64,000 bases of DNA from Planctomycetota bacterium. GTDB taxonomy: Bacteria > Planctomycetota > Phycisphaerae > Phycisphaerales > SM1A02. The notes below the pieces were generated by a model. The model was not told the DNA's origin. It searched no databases and worked only from the letters and a program-made list of their open reading frames with translations. Numbering within the stretch: position 1 is the stretch's first letter; each line of letters opens with the position of its first letter. The position numbers were made by a program, and so were the translations under genes. The stretch is from the NCBI GenBank assembly GCA_022568135.1, contig JADFFQ010000008.1, forward strand, positions 1-64,000, read 5' to 3'. This document shows positions 1 through 10,070 of the stretch, in pieces.

Positions 1-1
1 C

Positions 2-1624
2 GTCCGCCGAACCTTCGCGCAGTCCACCGGGGTCAGCGACTTGGGCGCCGCCGCAGGCGGATGGAGGCGGGCGCTGCATGATGGGTTCCTTGCGGGCTCC
101 GCCGACACCAGCCAATCACCAACGGTCCGCCGTGATGACCTGCCCGGCCATGCTGATCGGCTGTGGTCAGGTTGGTCGCCGGCTGACGGCAAGAGCATCG
201 AGCTGGTCTTTGCGCAGGATACTTGCGTGTACGACGGGCGGTTCGCCAACAACGGCTGGCTGCAAGAGCTGCCCGATCCGTTGACCAAGCTGACGTGGGA
301 CAACGCGGTGTTGATGAGCCCGTCGGCGGCCAAGCGTCTGCGTCTGGATACCGGTGACATGGTTCGCCTGCGTCACGGGGTGCGGGAAGTGGAGGCGGCG
401 GTCTGCGTGATGCCGGGCCAGCATGCCGGCTCGGTGACCCTGGCGTTGGGCTACGGCCGGCGGGGTATCGGCCGAATCGCCGAAGGGGCCGGCTTCGACT
501 TCTATCCACTGCGCACCACCGATTCCATGGGCTTCGCCAGCGGCGCCTCGATTCAAAGGATTGACGGCTCCTACGAGTTGGTCCAGACCCAGGAGCACCA
601 CGCGGTTGACTCCATGGGCGGCAAAGGGACGCAGGAGCGCTTGCCGACGATCTTCCGCGAAGCCAATCTCGACGAATACAAGGAGCATCCCCAGTTCGCC
701 AAGCATCGGGCCCACATCGTCCACCGGCTTTCGCTGTGGGAGGAGAAGACGCTACAAGGCGCCGAGTATGCCTGGGGGATGTCGATTGATTTGACCGCCT
801 GTACCGGGTGCAGTGCGTGTGTGGTGGCCTGTCAGGCTGAGAACAACATCCCCATCGTCGGCAAGGACCAGGTGAAGCGCGGCCGGGAGATGCATTGGAT
901 TCGAGTGGACCGCTATTTCAAGGGCGACGATCCGGAGACGCCCCAGGCCGTGGCCATGCAGCCGGTGCCGTGCATGCATTGCGAGAACGCGCCGTGCGAG
1001 CAGGTCTGCCCCGTGGCGGCAACCATCCACGACAAGGACGGGTTGAACGTGATGGTCTACAACCGCTGCATCGGCACGCGGTACTGCTCCAACAACTGCC
1101 CGTACAAGGTTCGCCGGTTCAACTACTTTGACTATCAGAAGCGCGTTCCGGTCCGCGAGAGCGGGCTGATGCACGTCAAGCCAAGCTATTACACCAGGCC
1201 GCAGAGCGACGTTGATCCGCTGCTGCAGATGCAGTTCAACCCGGAGGTGACGGTGCGGAGCCGCGGGGTGATGGAGAAGTGTACGTATTGCATTCAGCGG
1301 ATCAGCGCCGCCAAGATCAAGGCGAAGAATGAGTGGGTTCGGACCAAGCCCCCAGACCGCCCGGAGCGCGTGACCGTTCCCGATGACGAGATTACCACCG
1401 CCTGCGCCCAGGCCTGCCCGGCCGAGGCGATCGTGTTCGGTGATCTGAACGATCCCGCCAGCCGCGTGGGGGCACTTCACAAGCATCCGCGGACCTACGA
1501 GATGCTGGAGGAGCTGAACACCAAGCCGCGAACCAAGTACCTGGCCAAGCTGCGCAATCCCGCCCCGGCGCTGGCCCCGGCTGCGGGCTCGCCGTCGCAT
1601 GGGGAGGCGCCGCCGCACGGATGA
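2..1624 (+). CDS. actB: Alternative complex III iron-sulfur subunit ActB (5'-partial)
   Basis: C-terminal 540 residues of the large iron-sulfur subunit of alternative complex III, the membrane quinol oxidase module that replaces the bc1 complex in many bacteria. The frame is open to the first bases of the window, so the start lies upstream. A TTG at 41 is only an internal codon. The visible part starts in the tail of the molybdopterin-oxidoreductase-like domain and continues into a ferredoxin module. Its cysteine groups are [39 protein letters not shown] and CAQAC, enough for the three [4Fe-4S] and one [3Fe-4S] clusters known in the family. The TGA overlaps the ATG of the next gene (ATGA), indicating translational coupling. 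The assignment is firm because actC to actF follow in order. Confidence 0.95.
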   Translation, partial: VRRTFAQSTGVSDLGAAAGGWRRALHDGFLAGSADTSQSPTVRRDDLPGHADRLWSGWSPADGKSIELVFAQDTCVYDGRFANNGWLQELPDPLTKLTWDNAVLMSPSAAKRLRLDTGDMVRLRHGVREVEAAVCVMPGQHAGSVTLALGYGRRGIGRIAEGAGFDFYPLRTTDSMGFASGASIQRIDGSYELVQTQEHHAVDSMGGKGTQERLPTIFREANLDEYKEHPQFAKHRAHIVHRLSLWEEKTLQGAEYAWGMSIDLTACTGCSACVVACQAENNIPIVGKDQVKRGREMHWIRVDRYFKGDDPETPQAVAMQPVPCMHCENAPCEQVCPVAATIHDKDGLNVMVYNRCIGTRYCSNNCPYKVRRFNYFDYQKRVPVRESGLMHVKPSYYTRPQSDVDPLLQMQFNPEVTVRSRGVMEKCTYCIQRISAAKIKAKNEWVRTKPPDRPERVTVPDDEITTACAQACPAEAIVFGDLNDPASRVGALHKHPRTYEMLEELNTKPRTKYLAKLRNPAPALAPAAGSPSHGEAPPHG

Positions 1625-3042
1625 CCACGCTGGTGATCGACAACACGTTCGATGATCCGACGCGACGAGCGCCGTTGGTGTTGGGCCATGACCGCTTTGG
1701 GACGGTGACGGAGAAGATCTGTAGCATCAGCGAGGCGCGGCGGCCGCCGCGTGCGTGGTACATCGCCTTCGCCATTTCGCTGGTGTTCGCCGGCATCTTT
1801 GGCGTGATGATCCTGTACCTGTTCGCCACCGGGGTCGGGGTGTGGGGCAACCAGAACCCGGTGATGTGGGGTTTCCCCATCGTCAACTTCGTGTTCTGGA
1901 TCGGGATCGGCCACGCGGGCACGCTGATCTCCGCCATCCTTTTTCTGTTCCGCCAGAAGTGGCGCACCGCGATCAACCGGTTCGCGGAGGCGATGACGAT
2001 CTTCGCCGTGATCTGTGCCGGCACGTTCCCGGGCATCCACCTTGGGCGGGTCTGGGTGTCCTACTGGATCTTCCCGATTCCCAACCAGATGGAGATGTGG
2101 CCGCAGTTCCGCAGCCCGCTGCTGTGGGACGTGTTCGCGGTGGGGACCTATTTCACGGTGTCGCTTCTCTTTTGGTACGTGGGGATGCTGCCGGACCTGG
2201 CCACGCTGCGCGACCGGGCCAGGACGAAAGTCCGCGCGATGGCCTACGGCATCTTCGCGCTGGGCTGGCGGGGCAGCGTCCGCCATTGGCATCGCTATGA
2301 ACGGGCGTACCTGATTCTGGCGGCGCTGGCCACGCCGCTGGTGCTTTCGGTCCACTCCGTGGTGTCGTTCGACTTCGCGGTCGCACAAGTGCCCGGCTGG
2401 CATACGACGATCTTCCCGCCATACTTCGTAGCCGGGGCGATCTTCAGCGGCTTCGCCATGGTGATGACGCTCGCGATTCCGGCTCGCCAACTCTGGGGCC
2501 TGCGCGACTTTATCACCATGCGGCACCTGGAGAACATGAACAAGATCATCCTGGTGACCGGGTCGATGGTCGGCTACGCCTACCTCATGGAGTTCTTCAC
2601 GGCCTGGTACAGCGGGTCGATCTATGAATGGTTCGCGTTCGCCAACCGTGCCTTCGGCCCGTATGCCTGGGCCTACTGGATCATGGTCTCCTGCAACGTG
2701 GTCATCCCGCAGATCTTCTGGTTCCAATGGGCTCGGAGAAAGATCGCGGTCATGTTCCTGGTGTGCTTGCTGGTCAACCTGGGCATGTGGTTTGAGCGGT
2801 TCGTGATCATCGTGACGTCGCTGGCCCAGGACTACCTGCCTAGCAGTTGGGGCTACTTCACGCCCACGTGGGTGGACCTGCTGACGTTGGCGGGGAGCTT
2901 CGGCCTGTTCATGACGCTGTTCCTGCTGTTTTGCCGGTACCTGCCGATGATCGCGATGGCGGAGGTGAAGCACATTATGCCCCAGGCGAATCCGCATGGT
3001 CACGCGGGGCAAGAGCCGGGCGAATCGGAGGCCGGCCGATGA
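1621..3042 (+). CDS. actC: Alternative complex III NrfD-like membrane subunit ActC
   Basis: 473-residue polytopic membrane protein of the NrfD/PsrC family. In ACIII this subunit holds a quinol-binding site facing the iron-sulfur subunit. Many hydrophobic segments are visible from about residue 45 to 440, including the typical stretch [20 protein letters not shown] in the middle. The start ATG overlaps the actB stop, and the stop TGA overlaps the actD start, so actB-actC-actD are tightly coupled. The length and the His/Gly-rich end are normal for ActC. It should sit in the cytoplasmic membrane and pass electrons from menaquinol or ubiquinol to ActB. ActF downstream is its paralogue. Confidence 0.95.
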   Translation: MTTLVIDNTFDDPTRRAPLVLGHDRFGTVTEKICSISEARRPPRAWYIAFAISLVFAGIFGVMILYLFATGVGVWGNQNPVMWGFPIVNFVFWIGIGHAGTLISAILFLFRQKWRTAINRFAEAMTIFAVICAGTFPGIHLGRVWVSYWIFPIPNQMEMWPQFRSPLLWDVFAVGTYFTVSLLFWYVGMLPDLATLRDRARTKVRAMAYGIFALGWRGSVRHWHRYERAYLILAALATPLVLSVHSVVSFDFAVAQVPGWHTTIFPPYFVAGAIFSGFAMVMTLAIPARQLWGLRDFITMRHLENMNKIILVTGSMVGYAYLMEFFTAWYSGSIYEWFAFANRAFGPYAWAYWIMVSCNVVIPQIFWFQWARRKIAVMFLVCLLVNLGMWFERFVIIVTSLAQDYLPSSWGYFTPTWVDLLTLAGSFGLFMTLFLLFCRYLPMIAMAEVKHIMPQANPHGHAGQEPGESEAGR

Positions 3043-3686
3043 ACGATCCCACGACGACCGCCGCCCCGACAGACCGCCCCAGCGCGGCCCCGCCGGCGAT
3101 CCCACGCGAGCCCGGGGAGGTCATCGGCAAGCTGTACGGCCTGCTGGCTGAGTTCGAGACGCCGGCGGCGATCATGGTCGCGGCCAATCGCGTTCGTGAA
3201 GCGGGCTACAAGTGGTGGGATTGTCACACCCCGTTTCCGGTGCACGGGCTGGACAAGGCGATGGGTATTCGACCAACGATCCTGCCCTGGCTGGTGATGG
3301 CAGCAGGTCTCACCGGGGCGGTGACGGGGGTCGTGTTGCAGTGGTACACCAACGCGACGAACTTCGATGCCTGGTTCATCGTGCCGATCACCGGGTACGA
3401 GTTCCTGGTGAGCGGTAAGCCGATGTGGAGTTTGCCGGCCAATATCCCCGTCATCTTTGAGTTGACGATCCTGTTCGCTGCGATCGGCTGCGTGACCATG
3501 ATGTTGTTGCTGAGCAAGCTGCCGTGGCTGTATCACCCGTGTCTGAAGAATGAGCGGTTCCTGCGCGCGTCGGACGACCGGTTCTTTATCGTGATTGAGG
3601 CGCGTGATCCGCTGTTCTACCGCCGCAAGAGTCAAGAGTTTCTCAAGTCGCTCGGGGCGACCGCTGTCGAGGCGCTGGAGGCCTGA
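3039..3686 (+). CDS. actD: Alternative complex III subunit ActD (DUF3341)
   Basis: 215-residue DUF3341 protein, the ActD subunit. The ATG at 3039 was chosen because it overlaps the actC stop; an in-frame extension upstream runs inside actC and is not needed. The N-terminal part has the family signature around [20 protein letters not shown], followed by a soluble motif with [11 protein letters not shown] and two transmembrane segments (about residues 85-105 and 140-160). ActD is a two-helix membrane subunit of the complex with no cofactor, thought to help anchor ActA/ActB to the ActC/ActF pair. It is followed 3 bp later by actE. Confidence 0.93.
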   Translation: MNDPTTTAAPTDRPSAAPPAIPREPGEVIGKLYGLLAEFETPAAIMVAANRVREAGYKWWDCHTPFPVHGLDKAMGIRPTILPWLVMAAGLTGAVTGVVLQWYTNATNFDAWFIVPITGYEFLVSGKPMWSLPANIPVIFELTILFAAIGCVTMMLLLSKLPWLYHPCLKNERFLRASDDRFFIVIEARDPLFYRRKSQEFLKSLGATAVEALEA

Positions 3687-3689
3687 TCG

Positions 3690-4385
3690 ATGCCGAAGAT
3701 TTTCATCTACGGCACAATTGTGGTGATTTTCCTGGCGATGATTCCGCCGGCGGTAATCGCATGGGCGCGGGCCGTCAACTCGTCGCAGCCGCGGATCCAT
3801 CTGATTCAGGACATGGACAACCAGCCGAAGTTTCGGGCGCAGCACGCCAATGCGCTGTTCGCCGACGGCCGGGCGATGCGGCCGCCAATCACTGGAACGG
3901 TGGCCCGAGGGCGACTGAACGAGGATGATCATTATTATCGCGGCATCAACAACGGGCAATGGGCGGCGACGTTCCCGCCGCAGGTGGCCGTCACCATGGA
4001 CCTGCTTCAGCGCGGCCAGGAGCGTTTCAACATCTACTGCCAGCCGTGCCACGGTCTGGCTGGGTACGGTGACGGTATGGTCAACAAGCGGGCCATGGTG
4101 CTGATGAATCTCGGCGTCAACGGGACGACGTGGGTGCAGCCTAAGAGCGTCCACGAACAGCAGATCCGCGAGCAGCCCGTCGGCCAATACTTCAATACGA
4201 TCACCAAGGGGGTTCGGAACATGCCCGCGTACGGCCCGCAGATCCCGGTCGCGGACCGCTGGGCGATCGTGGCTTATGTCCGGGCGCTGCAACGCAGCCA
4301 AAACGCTCGACCTGATGATGCGCCTCCGGGGCAGCGAGTGCAGCTTCAATCGGTCAGCGTCCAAATGAGGAATGATCGGCCGTGA
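3690..4385 (+). CDS. actE: Alternative complex III monoheme cytochrome c subunit ActE
   Basis: 231-residue periplasmic monoheme cytochrome c anchored by an N-terminal hydrophobic segment (residues 5-27). The heme-binding motif CQPCH is at about residue 117, and a likely axial methionine lies in NMPAYG near residue 175. In ACIII, ActE receives electrons from the iron-sulfur/heme relay and hands them to the terminal oxidase. The oxidase genes here follow about 1.5 kb downstream, including a subunit II with its own heme c. Spacing to actD is 3 bp, and the stop overlaps the GTG start of actF. Length is normal for ActE. Confidence 0.93.
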   Translation: MPKIFIYGTIVVIFLAMIPPAVIAWARAVNSSQPRIHLIQDMDNQPKFRAQHANALFADGRAMRPPITGTVARGRLNEDDHYYRGINNGQWAATFPPQVAVTMDLLQRGQERFNIYCQPCHGLAGYGDGMVNKRAMVLMNLGVNGTTWVQPKSVHEQQIREQPVGQYFNTITKGVRNMPAYGPQIPVADRWAIVAYVRALQRSQNARPDDAPPGQRVQLQSVSVQMRNDRP

Positions 4386-5671
4386 CACCCGCCGACATCA
4401 CCAACGAGAACCGCTATCTGGGCGAGCTGGTCCCGAAGATCTGTCGCTATGCGGGCTTGGGTGGATTGGCATTGCTGGTGGCCAGCGTGGTGCTCGGCTG
4501 GGCCGGCGAAGCGGGTTTGGAGCGATTCCTTCGGTCGTACCTGGTGGCATTCTTCTTCGTGCTGAGCCTGTCGCTGGGGGGGCTGTTCTTCGTGCTATTG
4601 CAACATCTGACCCGGGCCGGGTGGAGCGTGGTGGTGCGCCGCATCGCCGAGGGACTGGCCGACAATCTCAAATGGCTATGGATTCCGTTCATCCCGATCC
4701 TGGTGGCGGTGTGGACTGGCCACCTCTACGACTGGGCCGATCCCAGCAGCCTATCCGAGGCGGAGCGGGCGCTGTTCCAGCACAAGGAGCCATTCCTCAC
4801 CCCCTGGTTCTGGACGATTCGAGCGGCGGTCTACTTCGGGGTCTGGGCGTGGCTGGCGAGGTTCTTTGTGAACCGATCGGTGCAGCAGGACGCGACCGGC
4901 GACCCGCAGGCGACGGCACGCATGCAGTCGGTCGCCGCCCCCGGCATGATCCTTTATGCCCTGACGCAGAGCTTCGCCGCGGTGGACTGGATCATGACGC
5001 TGGAGTTCGCGTGGTACAGCACGATGTTCGGCGTGTACTTCTTCGCGGCCTCCACCTGCGGGGCCTTTGCGGCCATGATCATCATCCTCTATCTCTTGCA
5101 GCGGTCCGGGCGACTGACGAACGTTATCACCACCGAGCACTATCACGATCTGGGCAAGTTGCTGTTCGCCTTCGGCGTCGTGTTCTGGGCGTACATCGCC
5201 TACAGCCAATACATGCTGATCTGGTATGCCAACATTCAGGAAGAAACGATCTGGTTCGTCATCCGCCAACTCGGCGGGTGGAAGAACATGAGTATCTTTC
5301 TGATCCTCGGGCATTTCGCCGGCCCATTCCTTATCCTGATCTCGAGGTATCCCAAGCGTTGGAAGGGCATGCTGGCGATTGGGGCCGCGTGGATGCTTGG
5401 GGTGCATTTCATCGACCTCTACTGGCTGGTCATGCCGGCCGTGCCGCTCGAGCTCATGCAGTCGGTGACGACGTATTCGCAACTGGTCACGGAGTTCGAG
5501 GCCGCGTATCTACCGGAGTATGACCTGCACTGGCGTGTGCTCGACTTGACGTGTCTGCTGGGGGTGCTCGGCGTGTTTGTGGCCATGGCGGCCTGGAGCA
5601 TGCGCAACCGATCGCTCGTTCCGGAAAGAGACCCGCGGCTCGCTGAGTCGCTGGCGTTTGAGAATTATTGA
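4382..5671 (+). CDS. actF: Alternative complex III NrfD-like membrane subunit ActF
   Basis: 429-residue NrfD/PsrC-like polytopic membrane protein and second large membrane subunit of ACIII, paralogous to ActC. The GTG start at 4382 overlaps the actE TGA. About ten hydrophobic segments are visible. The central WIMTLEFAWYSTMFGVYFF region and the IAYSQYMLIWYANIQEET segment are typical of ActF. It is proposed to form part of the proton-conducting half-channels in solved ACIII structures. It closes the tightly packed act block; the next 175 bp hold repeats rather than an obvious gene. Confidence 0.94.
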   Translation: MTPADITNENRYLGELVPKICRYAGLGGLALLVASVVLGWAGEAGLERFLRSYLVAFFFVLSLSLGGLFFVLLQHLTRAGWSVVVRRIAEGLADNLKWLWIPFIPILVAVWTGHLYDWADPSSLSEAERALFQHKEPFLTPWFWTIRAAVYFGVWAWLARFFVNRSVQQDATGDPQATARMQSVAAPGMILYALTQSFAAVDWIMTLEFAWYSTMFGVYFFAASTCGAFAAMIIILYLLQRSGRLTNVITTEHYHDLGKLLFAFGVVFWAYIAYSQYMLIWYANIQEETIWFVIRQLGGWKNMSIFLILGHFAGPFLILISRYPKRWKGMLAIGAAWMLGVHFIDLYWLVMPAVPLELMQSVTTYSQLVTEFEAAYLPEYDLHWRVLDLTCLLGVLGVFVAMAAWSMRNRSLVPERDPRLAESLAFENY

Positions 5672-5675
5672 GGAA

Positions 5676-5846
5676 AGGCATTAGGCATCAAGGCATCAAG
5701 GCAGCGAGCGAAGCCGGGTCTGACGAGTCCGCCGCGGACGAGGAAGACCCGGGTCATCGGAAAGGCACCAAGGCACCAAGCAAAGAAGCGTAGGCACCCA
5801 ACACGACACTCGAACTCCTAACTCCTAACTCCTAACCCCTACTCCG
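5676..5846. repeat. Spacer of heptameric short tandem repeats around a hairpin
   Basis: The spacer between actF and the next gene is made of short direct repeats. There are AGGCATC-type units at 5678-5703, AGGCACC-type units at 5762-5778, and four CTCCTAA-type heptamers at 5814-5840. A hairpin with a conserved internal loop (listed separately) sits between them. The repeats have a 7-base period but a different sequence at each locus. Similar arrays occur in other spacers of this window. No gene or promoter is visible in it. Confidence 0.7.
5714..5752 (+). repeat. Tandem-GA internal-loop hairpin, copy A
   Basis: Outer stem CCGGGTC (5714-5720) pairs with GACCCGG (5746-5752). Internal loop strands are TGACGAG (5721-5727) and CGAGGAA (5739-5745). 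Inner stem TCCG pairs with CGGA with a 3-nt loop. Opposed antiparallel, the loop strands give U-A, G.A, A.G, C-G, G.A, A.G, G-C, which is two tandem G.A motifs around one C-G pair. The same loop occurs in three other copies (11012, 25045, 45316) with different but still complementary stems. It lies downstream of actF. Function is unknown. Confidence 0.75.
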
Positions 5847-6215
5847 ATGACTGACCTTTACGAACACAACCCGGAAGATCACGAGGACCCCGTTTCCGGG
5901 GCGACGTGGTTCGTGGGGTTTCTCGGTGCGGTGTTGCTGGTGGTGACGCTGCTGGGCGTCACGGCGCTTTACTACAATGTGAAAGCGGCGAAGGTCCAGG
6001 CGGTCGTGATCGCACCGGACCAGGCGGAGATCAAGGAGCTTCGCCGGCAACAGGGGGCGCTGCTCACCGGGCCGACCCGGTGGGTCGAACGTGACGACCA
6101 GGGCCAAACCGTCGATGCATTGGTCATTCCGATCGAACGGGCGATGGAGCTGATTGTGCAGGAGGCGAACGCCGAGAACCTGCCACGGACCCAAGCAGTG
6201 GGTGGCACACCATGA
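5847..6215 (+). CDS. Small single-pass membrane protein of the oxidase operon (unknown function)
   Basis: 122 residues. A short acidic N-terminus is followed by one transmembrane segment (about residues 21-43) and a soluble region that ends with a VIPIERAMELIVQEAN motif, then NLPRTQAVGG. I do not recognise a named family. The position between ACIII and SCO1, and the 4-bp overlap of its stop with the SCO1 start (ATGA), suggest a role in oxidase assembly or as an accessory ACIII/oxidase subunit. That role is inferred from context only. Confidence 0.8.
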   Translation: MTDLYEHNPEDHEDPVSGATWFVGFLGAVLLVVTLLGVTALYYNVKAAKVQAVVIAPDQAEIKELRRQQGALLTGPTRWVERDDQGQTVDALVIPIERAMELIVQEANAENLPRTQAVGGTP

Positions 6216-7072
6216 CTGAGCGAAGATCAATAAGCGGCCTGGCGTCGGCCGGCGCGCTGCTGAGCGTGTTGGTCTGGGCGTACAGCGCTCAAGGGGCGGT
6301 CAGGCAATCGACCGTGAGCGATCCGCCCGAAGGCGTCGGCATTGACGAGCGGCTCAACCAGCAACTCCCGTTGGATCTTCAGTTCACCGACGACTCCGGC
6401 CGGGCGGTCACGCTGGGCGAATATTTCGACCGGGACATGCCCGTCATCCTCACGCCGGTGTTCTACCGCTGCCAGATGCTGTGCACGGCCACGCTGACCG
6501 GGCTGGCCGAGGCCCTGGATGAGATCGAATGGTCGGCCGGCGAGGAGTTCCAGATCGTCACGTTCACCATCGACCCCGACGAAGCGCATCAGCTTGCCCA
6601 AGTGAAGAAGCGCAATTACCTCACGCTCTACGACCGGGCGACGGCCGCGGATGGCTGGCATTTCCTCACCGGCGAGCAGGCGAGCATTGCCGCACTGACG
6701 GACGCGATTGGCTTCCGCTACCGGTATGTCGAGCGTACCGGTCAGTATGCCCATGCCGCGAGCATCATCGTCTGCACTGCGGACGGGCGCGTGGCGCGCT
6801 ACATCAATACCGTGTTGCCCCAGTCCAAGACGCTGCGCAAGGCGATTGTCGAGGCGTCGGCTGGAACGATCGGCTCGCCGTGGGATCAGTTTCTCTTGTG
6901 GTGCTCCAGCTACGATCCCAGTGCCGGAAAGTACGTCGTCGCGGCCCGGAAAGTCATGGCGATCGGCGGCGGATTGATGGTGCTTGTGGTGCTTGGCGGG
7001 GTGGGGGTGCTGTGGCGACGTGAACTCAGGACCAAACGAGACAAAGCAATGATCAGCGGGCTTCAATCGTGA
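6212..7072 (+). CDS. SCO1/SenC copper chaperone
   Basis: 286-residue SCO1/SenC family thioredoxin-fold protein that delivers copper to the CuA site of cytochrome c oxidase subunit II. The metal-binding CxxxC is CQMLC, at residues 87 and 91 inside VFYRCQMLC. The third ligand is the histidine at about residue 181 in QYAHAAS. An N-terminal hydrophobic segment (residues 8-27) acts as signal or anchor. Unusually prominent is a C-terminal membrane segment (about residues 248-270). Start and stop overlap both neighbours (ATGA and GTGA), so it is translated as part of the oxidase operon immediately before subunit II, its client. Confidence 0.93.
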   Translation: MTERRSISGLASAGALLSVLVWAYSAQGAVRQSTVSDPPEGVGIDERLNQQLPLDLQFTDDSGRAVTLGEYFDRDMPVILTPVFYRCQMLCTATLTGLAEALDEIEWSAGEEFQIVTFTIDPDEAHQLAQVKKRNYLTLYDRATAADGWHFLTGEQASIAALTDAIGFRYRYVERTGQYAHAASIIVCTADGRVARYINTVLPQSKTLRKAIVEASAGTIGSPWDQFLLWCSSYDPSAGKYVVAARKVMAIGGGLMVLVVLGGVGVLWRRELRTKRDKAMISGLQS

Positions 7073-8163
7073 TTGCGCACGCGACCCTCCTCGCATTGCT
7101 CGGAACTCCGAGCCCCGCAAAGATTCCCGGTAGCTACTTCGGCATGCCGGAGCAGGCCTCCACGATCGCGGGCGACGTTGACTGGATGTACGACTTCATC
7201 ACCTGGCTGTGCATCTTCTTCTTCGTGGTGATCGTCGGGGCGATGGTCTACTTCGTGTTCAAGTATCGCCGAAGAGCACACGTCGCGGACACCGGCGGCC
7301 CCACGCACAACACGCCGCTGGAGGTGACGTGGACGGTGATTCCACTGATCCTGGTCATTGCGATCTTCTACATCGGTCTCAAGGGATACGTGCACATCAC
7401 GACCCCGCCCGCCAACTCCTATGAGATCGAGGTGATCGGACAGCGGTGGTTCTGGACGTTCCGCTATCCCAACGGGGCAGCGGAGACGAACATTCTGCAC
7501 GTCCCCGTCGGCCGGCCGGTGAAGCTCACCATGGAATCCGATGATGTGATCCACGCCATGTTCATCCCGGCTTTCCGCGTGAAGCAGGACGTGGTGCCCG
7601 GCCGGCGCACCGAGCTTTGGTTCGAGGCGACTAGAGAAGGCGAGTTCGACCTGTTCTGCGCCGAGTATTGCGGCACCCAGCATTCGCAGATGATCGGCAA
7701 GGTGATCGTGTATGACGAAGACGAGTTTGAAGTCGTCATCGAGGAGCTGGCCCGGTGGATCGACAAGGTGCCGGATGAGAAGCTGCACCTGGCTGGGGCG
7801 CTCATGTACAACCAGTGCTCTTCCTGCCACACACTCGACGGCTCGGATTTGATCGGCCCATCGTTCAAAGAGACGCACGAGTTGTTCAAGGCCGCGGGCA
7901 CACGCCAGCTCATCGACGGCACCACCGTCGCGGTCGATGACGATTATCTGCAACAATCAATTCTGAAACCTCTCGACCAGATCGCCAAGGGGTATCCCAG
8001 CTCGATGCCGCCGGGTATTGGCACGCAACTGGGAGATCGCAAATTGCAGGCGTTGGTTCAGTTCATCATCCGTCTCGATGAAGTGGCTCCCGACGGCAAC
8101 CTCATCGAGGTGAACCGGCAAGACATTGTTGTGGAAGAAGTGGAAGCCGAAGAGGCCGAATGA
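7069..8163 (+). CDS. coxB: Cytochrome c oxidase subunit II with fused cytochrome c domain (caa3 type)
   Basis: 364-residue subunit II. The order is: signal or short N-terminus, two transmembrane hairpin segments (residues 40-110), a cupredoxin domain with the CuA motif [12 protein letters not shown] starting at about residue 197, and a C-terminal cytochrome c domain with CSSCH at about residue 250. The c domain defines a caa3-type oxidase that takes electrons directly, here presumably from ActE. The GTG start at 7069 overlaps the SCO1 stop. The C-terminus is acidic. The subunit I ATG follows the stop by one base. Confidence 0.95.
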   Translation: MIAHATLLALLGTPSPAKIPGSYFGMPEQASTIAGDVDWMYDFITWLCIFFFVVIVGAMVYFVFKYRRRAHVADTGGPTHNTPLEVTWTVIPLILVIAIFYIGLKGYVHITTPPANSYEIEVIGQRWFWTFRYPNGAAETNILHVPVGRPVKLTMESDDVIHAMFIPAFRVKQDVVPGRRTELWFEATREGEFDLFCAEYCGTQHSQMIGKVIVYDEDEFEVVIEELARWIDKVPDEKLHLAGALMYNQCSSCHTLDGSDLIGPSFKETHELFKAAGTRQLIDGTTVAVDDDYLQQSILKPLDQIAKGYPSSMPPGIGTQLGDRKLQALVQFIIRLDEVAPDGNLIEVNRQDIVVEEVEAEEAE

Positions 8164-8164
8164 A

Positions 8165-9865
8165 ATGACCACGATCGACGTCACCAAACCGATGCCACCG
8201 GAGGCCGGACGCCCCGCGGAGGGGACCAACTACCTCAACCATACCACCGGCATCAAGTCGTGGCTGCTGACCATGGACCACAAGCGGATCGGCGTCATGT
8301 ACCTGGTGTCGATCCTCACGTCGTTTTTCCTGGCCGGCATCTTCGGCCTGCTGATACGCACGGAGCTGATCGCACCGGGCCACACGATCATGGATGCGGA
8401 CGCGTACAACATGATGTTCACCCTGCACGGGGCGATCATGGTGTTCCTGGTGATCATCCCCAGCGTGCCCGCGTCGTTGGGCAACTTCGTCCTGCCGATC
8501 ATGCTCGGGGCCAAGGACGTGGCGTTCCCCCGGCTGAACCTGTTCAGCTATTACCTGTGGGTGACGGGTGCGATCTTCGCCGTGGCTGCGATCATCTTCG
8601 GCGGGGTGGACACCGGCTGGACGCTCTACGTGCCCTACAGCACGACCGGAACGGAGATGAACGGGATCATATTCCTGTCCATGGCTGTCTTCGTGCTCGG
8701 CTTCAGCTCGATCTTTACCGGGCTTAACTTCATCGTCACCATCCACCGCCTCCGCCCGCCGGGGATGACCTGGTTCAAGATGCCGCTGTTCCTGTGGGCG
8801 ATCTACGCCACCGGCATTATCCAGGTGATGGCCACCCCGGTCATCGGCATCACCGTGCTGCTGCTGATCGTGGAGCGCGCGTTCGGGATCGGCATCTTCG
8901 ACGCGTCGCTCGGCGGCGATCCGATCCTCTTCCAGCACTTCTTCTGGTTCTACTCCCATCCGGCGGTATACATCATGATCCTGCCGGGCATGGGGATTAT
9001 CAGCGAGCTGATCTCGGTGCACAGCCACAAGCACATCTTCGGCTACCGATTCATCGCGTTCAGCTCGGTGGCGATCGCCCTGTTCGGCTTCATCGTCTGG
9101 GGGCACCACATGTTCGTCTCCAGCCAGAGTCCGCTGATGAACGTGCTGTTCTCGGCGATCACGTTCAGCGTGTCGATTCCCTCCGCGGTGAAGATCTTCA
9201 ACTGGCTGGCCACGCTGTACAAAGGATCGATCAGCCTCAACACGCCGATGCTCTACGCGCTCTCGTTCATCTTCCTGTTCACCATCGGCGGGCTGACGGG
9301 GCTGCACCTGGGCACCCTGGCCACGGATATCCACCTGCACGACACCTATTTCGTCGTGGCCCACTTCCATTACGTCATGATGGGCGGCGCCATCATCGCG
9401 CTGATCGGCGGCATCCATCATTGGTGGCCGAAGATCACCGGGCGAATGTACTCGGAGTTCTGGGGACGGATCGCCTGCGGATTGGTCTTTGTGGGGTTCA
9501 ATGTGACCTTCTTCATCCAGTTCGTCATGGGTTCCAAGGGAATGCCACGGCGGTATTGGGATTACACCGACAAGTACATGATCTACCACGTGATCTCGAC
9601 GGTCGGCTCATACATCATGGCCTTGGGGTTCTTCATCACGGCGGCCTACCTGATCCACTCGCTGTTTCGGGGTCGCAAAGCGCCGGCGAACCCCTGGGGC
9701 GGCCGCAGCCTCGAATGGCAATGCTCCTCGCCCCCGCCGGCTGAGAACTTCCCCGAGCCGCCGCACGTCGGCGACTGCTACGACTTCAGTGTCCTGGAAT
9801 GGGACGAAGAGGAACAGGGCTATCACTGGCGACACGACATCCCCCATCCCGTCGGCGAAGCGTAG
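8165..9865 (+). CDS. coxA: Cytochrome c oxidase subunit I (A2-type heme-copper oxidase)
   Basis: 566-residue catalytic subunit with heme a, heme a3 and CuB. The ATG at 8165 was chosen over an in-frame extension at 8126 that would lie inside coxB. Visible motifs are: the low-spin heme ligand region [26 protein letters not shown] with the CuB histidine and crosslink tyrosine region; HHMF; and [14 protein letters not shown] with the a3 and a ligands. The canonical HPEVYI glutamate of the D-channel is replaced by YSHPAV, the known marker of A2-type oxidases. The C-terminal about 60 residues are a polar extension after the last helix. Confidence 0.97.
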   Translation: MTTIDVTKPMPPEAGRPAEGTNYLNHTTGIKSWLLTMDHKRIGVMYLVSILTSFFLAGIFGLLIRTELIAPGHTIMDADAYNMMFTLHGAIMVFLVIIPSVPASLGNFVLPIMLGAKDVAFPRLNLFSYYLWVTGAIFAVAAIIFGGVDTGWTLYVPYSTTGTEMNGIIFLSMAVFVLGFSSIFTGLNFIVTIHRLRPPGMTWFKMPLFLWAIYATGIIQVMATPVIGITVLLLIVERAFGIGIFDASLGGDPILFQHFFWFYSHPAVYIMILPGMGIISELISVHSHKHIFGYRFIAFSSVAIALFGFIVWGHHMFVSSQSPLMNVLFSAITFSVSIPSAVKIFNWLATLYKGSISLNTPMLYALSFIFLFTIGGLTGLHLGTLATDIHLHDTYFVVAHFHYVMMGGAIIALIGGIHHWWPKITGRMYSEFWGRIACGLVFVGFNVTFFIQFVMGSKGMPRRYWDYTDKYMIYHVISTVGSYIMALGFFITAAYLIHSLFRGRKAPANPWGGRSLEWQCSSPPPAENFPEPPHVGDCYDFSVLEWDEEEQGYHWRHDIPHPVGEA

Positions 9866-9887
9866 CCCGTAAGAGTCAAGAATGCAC

Positions 9888-10050
9888 CACAGAGACACAG
9901 AGAGCGCAGAGAACAAGAAAGAATCTGAGCGGTTTCAGTGATAAGCGAGTGCAATGCACAGCAAACTGATGGTGATATGAACCAATCATCGAACATACTG
10001 ATCAAACTCTTTTCCCCTCTGCGTCCTCTGCGTCTCTGCGGTGAGTCTTC
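9888..10050. repeat. Spacer with inverted CAGAGACRCAGAG arms between coxA and coxC
   Basis: The 205-bp spacer carries CACCACAGAGACACAGAG at 9893-9910 and, about 110 bp downstream, CTCTGCGTCCTCTGCGTCTC at 10018-10037 followed by TGCGGTGAG. The second arm is approximately the reverse complement of the first extended by ACCGCAGAGACGCAGAGG. This is an imperfect, widely separated inverted pair of purine-rich repeats. No ORF or clear promoter is visible. It interrupts an otherwise tightly packed oxidase operon. Confidence 0.6.
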
Positions 10051-10070
10051 TTTGTTGAGCGTCTAGCGAA

